The notes beneath the pieces were generated by a model. That model saw only the letters and a program-made list of their open reading frames with translations. It did no database searches and was not told the DNA's origin. The translations under genes and the position numbers were made by a program. From Terrimonas_A sp036262095 (lineage in GTDB: Bacteria; Bacteroidota; Bacteroidia; Chitinophagales; Chitinophagaceae), in contig DATAJQ010000230.1 in NCBI GenBank assembly GCA_036262095.1, positions 1 through 5,627 on the forward strand: 5,627 nt of DNA. Reading direction: 5' to 3'. Positions within the stretch are counted from its first letter, which is position 1. Every line of letters starts with the position of its first letter. Of the stretch, positions 1 to 5,627 are shown piece after piece.

Positions 1-23
1 TTTTTCGCTACCTGATTTATTTC

Positions 24-30
24 TATTTTG
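24..30 (+). promoter_or_regulatory. Possible Bacteroidota -7 promoter box (TATTTTG) for the permease
   Basis: TATTTTG resembles the Bacteroidota sigma-ABfr -7 consensus TAnnTTTG with one spacer base missing. It ends 31 bases before ATG 62, leaving room for a leader of about 25 bases. I see no clear TTG -33 partner, and the region is cut by the window edge. The same heptamer, again 31 bases from the start codon, precedes the glycosidase gene near 3630. This is a weak, motif-only call. Confidence 0.3.
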
Positions 31-61
31 AGGCCTAATTAATTTAAAATTCTTGATTGCT

Positions 62-1519
62 ATGAATCAGCAAACAAAATGGTCGCAATTCGGAACCCTC
101 GTTACCGTGTTCTTTTTCTGGGGGTTTGTTGCTGCCAGCAACGATATCCTTATACCGGTTTTCAAGGAAAATCTTCATTTGAGCCAGGCACAAAGCCAGC
201 TGGTTTCTTTTGCTTTTTATGTTGCTTATACTGTTGGCTCCCTCATTTATTTTGGTATCAGCAAAGCAAGAGGAGGTGATATCCTTAACCAGATCGGCTA
301 CCGGAATGGCATTTCCCTTGGCCTGATCATTTCAGCACTCGGCACCCTTTTGTTTTACCCTGCTGCACAAACATCTTCTTTCCTGCTTTTTATCAGCGGG
401 CTTTTTATAGTAGGACTTGGATTTTCCTTGCAGCAAACGGCGGCCAATCCGCTAGCGATCATTATGGGCAATCCTAAATCAGGCGCCCAACGGTTGAGCA
501 TGGCTGGCGGCATTAATAATTTCGGTACTACCATTGGCCCATTGATCGTAAGCTTTGCCATTTTTGGTTCAGTAACCGGCGGCACTGCAACAGCCAGCAT
601 TCAAAGTATCAAAATACCTTATCTCATACTGGGTCTCGCTTTCGTGATCGTAGCCGTTATTTTCCGGTTCTCTTCTGTTCCCAACAAAATAGAATTGGAC
701 AAAGTGGCGGAAGAAGAAGCAAGCGATTCCGGCAAAGTGGCTCATCGCAGCGGTCCGTTAAAATATCCGCAACTGCTGTTGGGTATGCTTGGCATATTCA
801 TTTATGTAGGTGTGGAAGTGAGTACGGCAGCCAATCTTCCTGAATTCATGAAAGAGCACCTGAATACGCCTACCGATAAGATCGCTCCTTATGTTTCGCT
901 TTACTGGGCGAGCCTGATGATCGGCCGGTGGACAGCTTCTGTAGGTGCATTTGATATTTCAAAAGGCGCCAAACAGATCCTGCGGTTCCTGATGCCTTAT
1001 ATAGCTTTTGGCGTTTTCATTCTTGTAAATACGATTGCCAATCACGATGTTACTCCTTTCTTTATCTACGCTGCAGTGATCCTGGTCATCATTATCGGTG
1101 ATATCCTGAGCAAAGGCAACCCTGCAAGGCAATTGCTTATCTTCAGCCTGCTTGGTATCACAGCCCTGCTGATCGGTATCCTGGCCGACGGCATGATCAG
1201 CGTGTACGCATTCATCAGTGTAGGTCTTTTCTGTTCCACTCTCTGGCCATGTATTTTCACACTGGCCATTGCCGGTCTTGGAAAACATACCAATGAGGGC
1301 GCCAGCTTCCTGATCATGATGATCATGGGCGGAGGCATTATCAGCCTCCTGCAAGGCGTCCTGGCTTCCAATAACCTGCTGGGCATTCAATGGTCTTATA
1401 TAGTGGGTGTGCTTTGCTTTACTTACCTGGCCTTCTATGCATGGAAGGTGAAAGGCATTCTGAAAGACCAGGGCATCGACTATGATGCAGAAGTGAGCGT
1501 GAGTGGTGGTGGACATTAA
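62..1519 (+). CDS. FucP/GluP-type MFS sugar permease (glucose/galactose/fucose:H+ symporter family)
   Basis: This inner-membrane permease of the FHS branch of the major facilitator superfamily most likely imports a hexose. Family marks are FWGFVAASNDILIP at residues 19-32, with the conserved Asp28, and LQQTAANP at 123-130, followed by the GTTIGP segment (155-160). E. coli FucP has an acidic residue (Glu135) just before TAANP. Here it is Gln125, as I recall for glucose/galactose-type members, so a hexose such as glucose is favoured over fucose. The protein is 485 aa; FucP is about 438. The excess is two added hydrophobic stretches near 306-325 and 331-350, giving about 14 membrane segments instead of 12. 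A charged cytoplasmic loop (about 204-236) separates the halves. I chose ATG 62 over an in-frame TTG at 53 because ATG places the family N-terminus normally. The downstream sugar kinase supports a role in sugar uptake. The exact substrate is not proven. Confidence 0.9.
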   Translation: MNQQTKWSQFGTLVTVFFFWGFVAASNDILIPVFKENLHLSQAQSQLVSFAFYVAYTVGSLIYFGISKARGGDILNQIGYRNGISLGLIISALGTLLFYPAAQTSSFLLFISGLFIVGLGFSLQQTAANPLAIIMGNPKSGAQRLSMAGGINNFGTTIGPLIVSFAIFGSVTGGTATASIQSIKIPYLILGLAFVIVAVIFRFSSVPNKIELDKVAEEEASDSGKVAHRSGPLKYPQLLLGMLGIFIYVGVEVSTAANLPEFMKEHLNTPTDKIAPYVSLYWASLMIGRWTASVGAFDISKGAKQILRFLMPYIAFGVFILVNTIANHDVTPFFIYAAVILVIIIGDILSKGNPARQLLIFSLLGITALLIGILADGMISVYAFISVGLFCSTLWPCIFTLAIAGLGKHTNEGASFLIMMIMGGGIISLLQGVLASNNLLGIQWSYIVGVLCFTYLAFYAWKVKGILKDQGIDYDAEVSVSGGGH

Positions 1520-1541
1520 TACATTCCTTCGTACATTTATT

Positions 1542-1573
1542 GCCCCGTTAGTAATTTAACGGGGCTTATTTTT
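1542..1573 (+). terminator. Rho-independent terminator after the permease gene
   Basis: GCCCCGTTA (1542-1550) pairs perfectly with TAACGGGGC (1557-1565) around a six-base loop GTAATT. TTATTTTT follows directly (1566-1573). The stem is GC-rich at its base and the tail is U-rich, as expected for intrinsic termination on the plus strand. It starts 22 bases after the permease stop, and its tail ends 12 bases before the kinase ATG. It should therefore limit read-through into the kinase gene, or act as an attenuator between the two. Confidence 0.85.
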
Positions 1574-1585
1574 AAAACCAATAAC

Positions 1586-2569
1586 ATGTCAGCGGCTAAA
1601 TCAGCATCAACTTCAACATTGCATCCTCTTTCAATCGGGATTGATATTGGCGGAACAGGCACCAAGTTTGGTATCGTGGACCGCGATGGTAATCTTTTGT
1701 TTTCGGATGAGATCTCCACAAAGAAGCATGCAGAAGTCGGTACTTTTATAGACGAGCTGTATACCGCTTTATCAGCGCTTATTGACAAAGCGGGCGGCAT
1801 TGGCCGGATGAAAGGTATTGGCGTTGGTGCACCCAATGGCAATTACTACACCGGCACTATCGAATACGCTCCTAACCTGCCGTGGAAAGGGATCGTGCCG
1901 CTGGCTAAACTGATCGAGAACAAATTCAAACTTCCTGTTACCCTCACCAACGATGCCAATGCGGCTGCCATCGGTGAAATGATGTATGGCGCTGCAAAAG
2001 GCATGAAGGATTTTATTATGATCACGCTCGGTACCGGCGTGGGCAGCGGTATTGTAGCCAATGGCCAGCTTATTTATGGTCATGATGGATTTGCCGGTGA
2101 GCTCGGCCACACGATCATCATTCCTGACGGAAGACTGCACCCCGGCACCGGCAAGAAAGGTTCCCTGGAAAGTTATGCTTCCGCTACCGGTGTTCGCTAC
2201 ACAACACTGGAACTGCTGGAAACTACCGATACACCCAGTGTGCTGCGCAATATTCCCCAGGAAGAGATCGATTCCAAAAAAGTATATGAAGCGGCAATAC
2301 AGGGCGACGGACTTGCCCGTCACGTATATGAATTCACAGGCCGCATACTTGGCCTGGCCCTGGCTAATGCAGTAATGTTTTCCAGTCCCGAAGCGATCAT
2401 CTTATTCGGTGGTCTCACCAAAGCCGGCGACCTCATATTGAAACCCACCCGCGAACATATGGAAGCTAACCTGATACAGGTGTTCCAGAATAAAGTGAAA
2501 TTGCTGATCAGTCATCTGAGGGAGTCTGATGCGGCGATATTAGGAGCTAGCGCATTGGTCTGGGAGTGA
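1586..2569 (+). CDS. ROK-family sugar kinase, probable glucokinase, lacking the zinc-motif cysteines
   Basis: This is a cytoplasmic ATP-dependent sugar kinase of the ROK family, most likely making glucose 6-phosphate from the sugar imported by the preceding permease. The phosphate-binding motif is GIDIGGTGTK (18-27). The catalytic Asp123 lies in TNDANAAA (121-128). A second nucleotide motif, LGTGVGSGI, follows at 148-156. GELGH at 171-175 supplies the sugar-binding Glu172 and the usual zinc-ligand His175. C-terminal ILFGGL and AAILGAS complete the actin-like fold. Its 327 aa is normal for a ROK kinase. There is no N-terminal helix-turn-helix, so it is an enzyme and not an NagC/XylR-type repressor. 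The usual CxCGxxGCxE zinc motif reads PGTGKKGSLE (186-195): all three Cys are replaced (Pro186, Thr188, Ser193), while the glycines and Glu195 remain. Glucose is inferred from context; another hexose or an amino sugar is possible. Confidence 0.9.
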   Translation: MSAAKSASTSTLHPLSIGIDIGGTGTKFGIVDRDGNLLFSDEISTKKHAEVGTFIDELYTALSALIDKAGGIGRMKGIGVGAPNGNYYTGTIEYAPNLPWKGIVPLAKLIENKFKLPVTLTNDANAAAIGEMMYGAAKGMKDFIMITLGTGVGSGIVANGQLIYGHDGFAGELGHTIIIPDGRLHPGTGKKGSLESYASATGVRYTTLELLETTDTPSVLRNIPQEEIDSKKVYEAAIQGDGLARHVYEFTGRILGLALANAVMFSSPEAIILFGGLTKAGDLILKPTREHMEANLIQVFQNKVKLLISHLRESDAAILGASALVWE

Positions 2570-2593
2570 GTACCAAGCTGATTTGAGAGAAAA

Positions 2594-3598
2594 TTATTTG
2601 ATGATGAATACAGCGGGAACTGGACGTTGATTGCCTTTATCTGAAGGCAAGATTGTTTCTTTGCCATTTACCAGTAAGCAACTGCTGCCGCCGCCATCGA
2701 GATTAAGCGCTTCCATGCAGCCAAGGTCTGCAAGTATCTTTGCCTGTTGTATCAGCGTAGCACCCTCTGCAATACCGGGATTTCTTCCTTCAACGACCAG
2801 GATAATGAGTTTGTTGTCGCGGGTATAGCCCATGGCAGTACGCGGATGCTTGTCGTTGATGGCATTGCCTGTAAACTTCAGTTCAGCATTGTTGGAGATG
2901 CATACCTTTCCGTCTTTCACCAATACAGGTCCCCCGCCGACAGCGGTTTCCATTTTCCATTTTTTAAACACTTTGCCCGAAGGAACACAACTGCCTTCAG
3001 CAGGAGGTATCTTTTTCATTTCCTTATAAGAAATATGAAAAGCCGCACTGGAATCTTTACGGAATGCTACAGGATAATCCCATGCAGAAGGCCATCTGGA
3101 TGATGAATCGGTATACAACCAGGCAATATCAGCTTTGCGTTTGGCAGTAATACCCAAAGCACTGCCCAGGGGATGACGGTAAGTAAGTGTATCCTTTCCT
3201 TTGCCTGCGATTGTATGGATAGTATATCCCACCTGTTTCCCGTCTTTTATTACGGTATTAAGGTTCTGGTTGGTTGCAAAAGAAAAAAAGGTGCAGTTCA
3301 CGACTATTGCAGGCTGCTCATTTTTCTTATAGAATTGAAGTGGTGTAAGTCTTCTTCCCAGCGTTGTGTCTACAGTGAAATGAAGTTTTTTATCAGAAAG
3401 ATCAGCGATCACATAATAGGCGATACTGGGCTTTCCATCAAGTGGATCGTGTGATGAATAAACATGAACAGAAGATGGCAACGATCCAAACAATGAATCC
3501 GCCTTTATCCATCTCAGTGAGGCTCTCTCCTGAGCTTTTACTGTAAAGAATGCAGAAACCAGTGGAATGAGCAGAGCGAAGCAAATGATTTTTTTCAT
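2594..3598 (-). CDS. Exported phosphodiester glycosidase family protein (NAGPA domain)
   Basis: The protein belongs to the family of the mammalian Golgi 'uncovering enzyme' (N-acetylglucosamine-1-phosphodiester alpha-N-acetylglucosaminidase), widespread in bacteria and mostly uncharacterised there. Residues 1-22 form a signal peptide (KK, hydrophobic core, VKA, then Gln23), so it acts in the periplasm or at the surface; I see no lipobox cysteine. Domain marks in order are VNCTFFSF with a following DGK (100-121), GGGPVLVKDGKV (221-232), HPRTAMGYT (251-259), VVEGRNPG (268-275) and the hallmark LNLDGGGSS (298-306) followed by LLVNGK. Its 334 aa is a single complete domain plus signal. The natural substrate, perhaps a sugar-phosphodiester of the cell envelope or an external polymer, cannot be read from the sequence. 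ATG 3598 opens directly onto the signal peptide. The gene converges on the kinase gene with a 24-bp gap holding no clear terminator. Confidence 0.88.
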   Translation of the reverse strand: MKKIICFALLIPLVSAFFTVKAQERASLRWIKADSLFGSLPSSVHVYSSHDPLDGKPSIAYYVIADLSDKKLHFTVDTTLGRRLTPLQFYKKNEQPAIVVNCTFFSFATNQNLNTVIKDGKQVGYTIHTIAGKGKDTLTYRHPLGSALGITAKRKADIAWLYTDSSSRWPSAWDYPVAFRKDSSAAFHISYKEMKKIPPAEGSCVPSGKVFKKWKMETAVGGGPVLVKDGKVCISNNAELKFTGNAINDKHPRTAMGYTRDNKLIILVVEGRNPGIAEGATLIQQAKILADLGCMEALNLDGGGSSCLLVNGKETILPSDKGNQRPVPAVFIIK

Positions 3599-3629
3599 CA
3601 GGCATTCATTTTATTTTATAGGGTCTCCA

Positions 3630-3636
3630 CAAAATA
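3630..3636 (-). promoter_or_regulatory. Possible -7 promoter box (TATTTTG) for the phosphodiester glycosidase gene
   Basis: On the minus strand TATTTTG lies 31 bases upstream of ATG 3598, just outside the large palindrome. It is a near match to the Bacteroidota -7 consensus TAnnTTTG. No convincing TTG -33 element is visible, because that position falls in the palindrome arm. If it is real, the glycosidase gene has its own promoter and is not only a tail of the lipA transcript. Confidence 0.3.
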
Positions 3637-3639
3637 AAG

Positions 3640-3707
3640 TATTCTTTGTGCTCTTTGTGCCCTTGTGGGAATTATCTCCCACAAGGGCACAAAGAGCACA
3701 AAGAATA
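3640..3707. repeat. Perfect 31-bp inverted repeat made of tandem 9-bp words
   Basis: Arms 3640-3670 and 3677-3707 are exact reverse complements around the six-base spacer ATTATC. Within the left arm three related nonamers run in tandem: TTCTTTGTG (3642-3650), CTCTTTGTG (3651-3659) and CCCTTGTGG (3660-3668). The right arm mirrors them. The element lies between the lipA stop and the glycosidase start, both on the minus strand. Transcribed, it would form a 31-bp RNA hairpin, and the minus-strand copy is followed by a T-rich stretch (ACTTTATTTT), so it may terminate the lipA transcript. Its length, perfection and internal periodicity exceed what a terminator needs and suggest a dispersed palindromic repeat of REP or MITE type. 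I recall CTTTGTG/CACAAAG-rich intergenic repeats in other Bacteroidota genomes, but cannot confirm that here. Confidence 0.95.
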
Positions 3708-3729
3708 AAAATATTAATTCAGAAAATAA

Positions 3730-4665
3730 TTATGAAATTATGGGAGCACCCTTCGCCATTTCCCATTCTTTCTGCCCTAACCCTGGGAACACATGACGTT
3801 CGCTATGATAAGATGAACGCACCAGCGGACCGCTTTCTACATAGTCAAGGCCGAGGTTGTAACCAACCTCGCGATATTCAGCAAACTCATCGGGATGAAC
3901 AAAACGCTGTACAGGCAAGTGTTTTTGTGTAGGCTGCAGGTATTGGCCAATGGTGACCACATCGCAACCATTATCATACAGGTCTTTCAGGGTTTGTATC
4001 ACTTCCTCGCGGGTTTCGCCAAGGCCCAGCATGATACCGCTCTTTGTTCTTCTTCCACCTTCTTTCAGGGTGCGGATCACTTCCATACTGCGCCAGTATT
4101 TAGCCTGTATGCGCACCTGGCGGGTAAGGCGTTCTACTGTTTCGATATTGTGGGATACTACCTCAGGCGCTGCATCGATCACCCGTTGGATATCGTCCTT
4201 CTTACCTTTAAAATCAGGGATCAGGGTTTCCAGGGTGGTATCCGGATTAAGTGCTTTAACTGCTTTGATGGTATTGTACCAAATGGTGGAGCCGCCGTCC
4301 TTCAACTCATCACGGTCAACAGAAGTGATCACAGCATGCTTCACTTTCATCAGGTAGATGGCTTCGGCCACGCGCTGGGGTTCATCCCAATCCACGGCCT
4401 CAGGCCTGCCGGTGGCTACGGCACAGAACCCGCAACTGCGGGTGCATACATTCCCAAGGATCATGAAAGTAGCGGTGCCGGCACCCCAGCATTCGCCCAT
4501 ATTGGGGCAGTTGCCACTTTCACAGATCGTATGGAGCTTGTGGGTATCAACCAGGTTACGGACATGCTTATAGCTCTCTCCGATGGGTAATTTCACCCTT
4601 AACCAGTCAGGCTTTTTTACCCGGGTTTTATCATTAGTTGCGGCAATAACGGGAAGTTCGGTCAT
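3730..4665 (-). CDS. lipA: Lipoyl synthase (radical SAM)
   Basis: LipA inserts two sulfur atoms into protein-bound octanoyl groups, making the lipoyl cofactor of pyruvate and 2-oxoglutarate dehydrogenases and the glycine cleavage system. Both [4Fe-4S] sites are present. The auxiliary, sulfur-donating cluster uses C48-x4-C53-x5-C59 in ICESGNCPNMGEC, and the radical-SAM cluster uses C74-x3-C78-x2-C81 in CTRSCGFC. The C-terminal RSSYH motif (283-287), whose serine ligates the auxiliary cluster, is intact. The 311 aa from ATG 4665 is normal for the family. The frame extends upstream to ATG 4722, which overlaps the preceding gene's stop as ATGA. The extra 19 residues, rich in Phe and Ile, do not look like a LipA N-terminus, and a promoter-like TATTTTTG sits just before ATG 4665, so I prefer the shorter form. 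No lipB is visible in the window. Confidence 0.97.
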   Translation of the reverse strand: MTELPVIAATNDKTRVKKPDWLRVKLPIGESYKHVRNLVDTHKLHTICESGNCPNMGECWGAGTATFMILGNVCTRSCGFCAVATGRPEAVDWDEPQRVAEAIYLMKVKHAVITSVDRDELKDGGSTIWYNTIKAVKALNPDTTLETLIPDFKGKKDDIQRVIDAAPEVVSHNIETVERLTRQVRIQAKYWRSMEVIRTLKEGGRRTKSGIMLGLGETREEVIQTLKDLYDNGCDVVTIGQYLQPTQKHLPVQRFVHPDEFAEYREVGYNLGLDYVESGPLVRSSYHSERHVFPGLGQKEWEMAKGAPIIS

Positions 4666-4669
4666 AATG

Positions 4670-4677
4670 CAAAAATA
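4670..4677 (-). promoter_or_regulatory. Exact TAnnTTTG -7 box immediately before lipA
   Basis: On the minus strand TATTTTTG matches the Bacteroidota -7 consensus TAnnTTTG at every fixed position. Only four bases (CATT) separate it from ATG 4665, so a transcript would begin at or next to the start codon, making it leaderless or nearly so. No good -33 TTG lies 17-23 bases upstream; the nearest, in GGGATTG, is 26 bases away. It lies in the 53-bp gap after the upstream gene, so lipA could be transcribed independently. Confidence 0.4.
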
Positions 4678-4718
4678 CGAGGGATTATGGAAGATAACGA
4701 ATACAATCCCCCGATGGT

Positions 4719-5516
4719 TCATTTACGCTTTCCGAAAAGAATGGCAACATATCCCTGGAAGAAAAGCTGCCTTTCTTTCAGCCTTGCCATAATAGGAACC
4801 TTACCGGGATAATAATCAGCGCTCATGCCTATTTCCAGGGCGGAAACCGTTTCATTAAAGCGGCCATAATCGAAGCGCATACCTATCTTGGCAAAGGCCC
4901 CCGGCTTCACTTTGATCTCTCCCCATCCCTTGCTGAAACCTCCGCCTGCAATAATGGCGCTCTGGTCCATAAAAAGCGCACTGTCTGCTGTCGAATATTT
5001 GATATCCCTTTGGCCTTGTTGCGGATCATCTACCGTAAGATAATAAGGGCGAAGAAGACCAAGGGCAACGCCTGCATAATAAACGCCTGTAACAGCCACA
5101 CCGTTCTTATTCCCTTTTTGCCCTAAAATATATTGCTGGCCAAAGCCGAGCGTAACGGGATAGAAGTAATTAATTTTCCCGTATATATATGGGTTTCCAA
5201 ATATGAAACTTCCTCCCAGTGATTTCTCTTCTTTCTTCTCTTTTATTTCAGCAAAATCTATCCGGTATAAATTGGTCTTACGGCTGGTTTTCATTTTACC
5301 GAATTCATAAAATGCACCATAACCGTTTGTGCGAAGCTGAATGCCAAATGTGCTTTGCTTGTGATAAACGAGCACCCCTTCTTCAGCCTGACGCATCAGT
5401 TCATTTATCTTCTGGCGTTTAGCTTCTTTTTTCTCATTCCTTTCTATTCTTCTGTCCTGTGCAAAGGCTGCAATCGCAAACAGTATAACTACGGCGGAGA
5501 GGCTGAGTTTCTTCAC
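4719..5516 (-). CDS. Conserved exported protein, probable outer-membrane beta-barrel
   Basis: I recognise this as a type of hypothetical protein found in Bacteroidota but know no function for it. Residues 1-19 are a signal peptide (KK, hydrophobic core, AFA, then Gln20). A highly charged segment follows (about 21-46, rich in Arg, Lys and Glu), probably helical and periplasmic. From residue 55 the chain alternates polar and hydrophobic residues with many Tyr, Phe and Gly, as in FGIQLRTNGYGAFYEFG (57-73), GNPYIYGKINYFYP (107-120), AKIGMRFDYGRF (209-220) and a C-terminal YVAILFG. These suggest transmembrane beta-strands of a small barrel. The start is GTG 5516; the signal peptide begins directly there, which supports it. 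It lies upstream of lipA on the same strand, ending 53 bp before it, but no functional link to lipoate synthesis is evident. It is divergent from the OsmC-like gene. Confidence 0.8.
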   Translation of the reverse strand: MKKLSLSAVVILFAIAAFAQDRRIERNEKKEAKRQKINELMRQAEEGVLVYHKQSTFGIQLRTNGYGAFYEFGKMKTSRKTNLYRIDFAEIKEKKEEKSLGGSFIFGNPYIYGKINYFYPVTLGFGQQYILGQKGNKNGVAVTGVYYAGVALGLLRPYYLTVDDPQQGQRDIKYSTADSALFMDQSAIIAGGGFSKGWGEIKVKPGAFAKIGMRFDYGRFNETVSALEIGMSADYYPGKVPIMARLKERQLFFQGYVAILFGKRK

Positions 5517-5590
5517 AGATTCTTCTATTTAATTAAAATTACCAAGAGATTTACTCTTGCTTATAACGTAAATTTAGGGCAAAAATTGAA
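5517..5590. promoter_or_regulatory. Divergent intergenic region with a small inverted repeat
   Basis: This 74-bp AT-rich gap must hold the promoters of the two divergent genes. CAAGAG (5543-5548) and CTCTTG (5554-5559) form a 6-bp inverted repeat around ATTTA, a size compatible with an operator but too short to be conclusive. On the plus strand TAAATTTA (5569-5576) is a 7 of 8 match to TAnnTTTG and lies 14 bases before ATG 5591. On the minus strand TAATTTTA is a similar partial match ahead of GTG 5516. No terminator is seen. Confidence 0.35.
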
Positions 5591-5627
5591 ATGACCTCTA
5601 CAGTAGTTTACAACGGCGATCTCCGCA
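5591..5627 (+). CDS. Start of a probable OsmC/Ohr-family protein (cut by window end)
   Basis: Only 12 codons and one base are present: ATG 5591 opens MTSTVVYNGDLR. This resembles the N-terminus of small Bacteroidota OsmC-like proteins, which commonly begin with a short strand of the form VVYxGxLRT before the dimeric peroxidase fold. OsmC/Ohr proteins are cytoplasmic thiol peroxidases that reduce organic hydroperoxides. Their catalytic cysteines lie beyond the window and cannot be checked. The frame has no stop before the window end, and ATG is preceded by an AT-rich leader after a divergent promoter region, as expected for a real gene start. The family call rests on very little sequence. Confidence 0.5.
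   Translation, partial: MTSTVVYNGDLR

Noticed and set aside
53..61. TTG start for the permease three codons upstream of ATG 62
   Set aside because: TTG starts are rare, there is no supporting ribosome site, and ATG 62 gives a normal family N-terminus.
1311..1330. TGATCATGATGATCATG near-palindrome in the permease
   Set aside because: It comes from Ile-Met-Met-Ile-Met codons in a membrane segment, so it needs no separate explanation.
959..1516. 185-aa minus-strand open frame inside the permease gene
   Set aside because: It is antisense to a clear MFS gene, rich in His, Gln and Asp as expected from reverse-reading hydrophobic codons, and resembles no family.
1586..2569. ROK protein as a transcriptional repressor
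   Set aside because: There is no N-terminal helix-turn-helix; the ATP motif begins at residue 18 and the catalytic Asp is present.
2570..2593. Possible shared terminator between the converging kinase and glycosidase genes
   Set aside because: The 24-bp gap has no stem with a T-run on either strand.
3640..3707. CRISPR array or tRNA-like structure at the repeat
   Set aside because: There is one inverted pair with no spacers or further direct repeats, and no cloverleaf or CCA-type end.
3567..3932. 121-aa plus-strand open frame crossing the palindrome
   Set aside because: It spans the end of one gene, the repeat and the antisense of lipA; its repeat-derived peptide (FVLFVPLW) is a by-product of the palindrome.
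3895..4590. 231-aa plus-strand open frame opposite lipA
   Set aside because: It is wholly antisense to the strongly conserved lipA and has no recognisable domain or start context.

Overview
This window looks like chromosomal DNA of a Bacteroidota bacterium, most likely of the family Chitinophagaceae. That placement is an inference from four things: the style of the proteins (a lipoyl synthase and an outer-membrane protein of types familiar from that group), weak or absent Shine-Dalgarno sequences, AT-rich leaders carrying TAnnTTTG-like promoter boxes, and signal peptides ending in A-Q. Nothing in the window identifies a species. It holds five complete genes and the first codons of a sixth.

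Positions 1-2569 (plus strand) form a sugar uptake and phosphorylation pair. A FucP/GluP-type major facilitator sugar permease is followed by a ROK-family sugar kinase, probably a glucokinase. A strong hairpin with a T-rich tail sits in the 66-bp gap between them, so the kinase is either expressed by read-through or from its own promoter. The permease has two apparent extra membrane segments. The kinase has lost all three cysteines of the usual ROK zinc motif.

Positions 2594-5516 (minus strand) hold three genes, read right to left: a conserved exported protein that is probably an outer-membrane beta-barrel, lipoyl synthase LipA, and an exported phosphodiester glycosidase (NAGPA domain). The kinase and glycosidase genes converge with only 24 bp between their stop codons. 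Between lipA and the glycosidase gene lies a perfect 31-bp inverted repeat built from tandem 9-bp words, the most striking non-coding feature here.

Positions 5517-5590 are a short divergent intergenic region. From 5591 the plus strand opens a reading frame whose first 12 residues resemble the start of OsmC/Ohr-family peroxide-stress proteins; it runs off the window.

Most of the region is ordinary housekeeping and sugar metabolism. I see no defence system, mobile-element gene, CRISPR array, tRNA or rRNA. No stretch longer than 300 bases lacks a gene.
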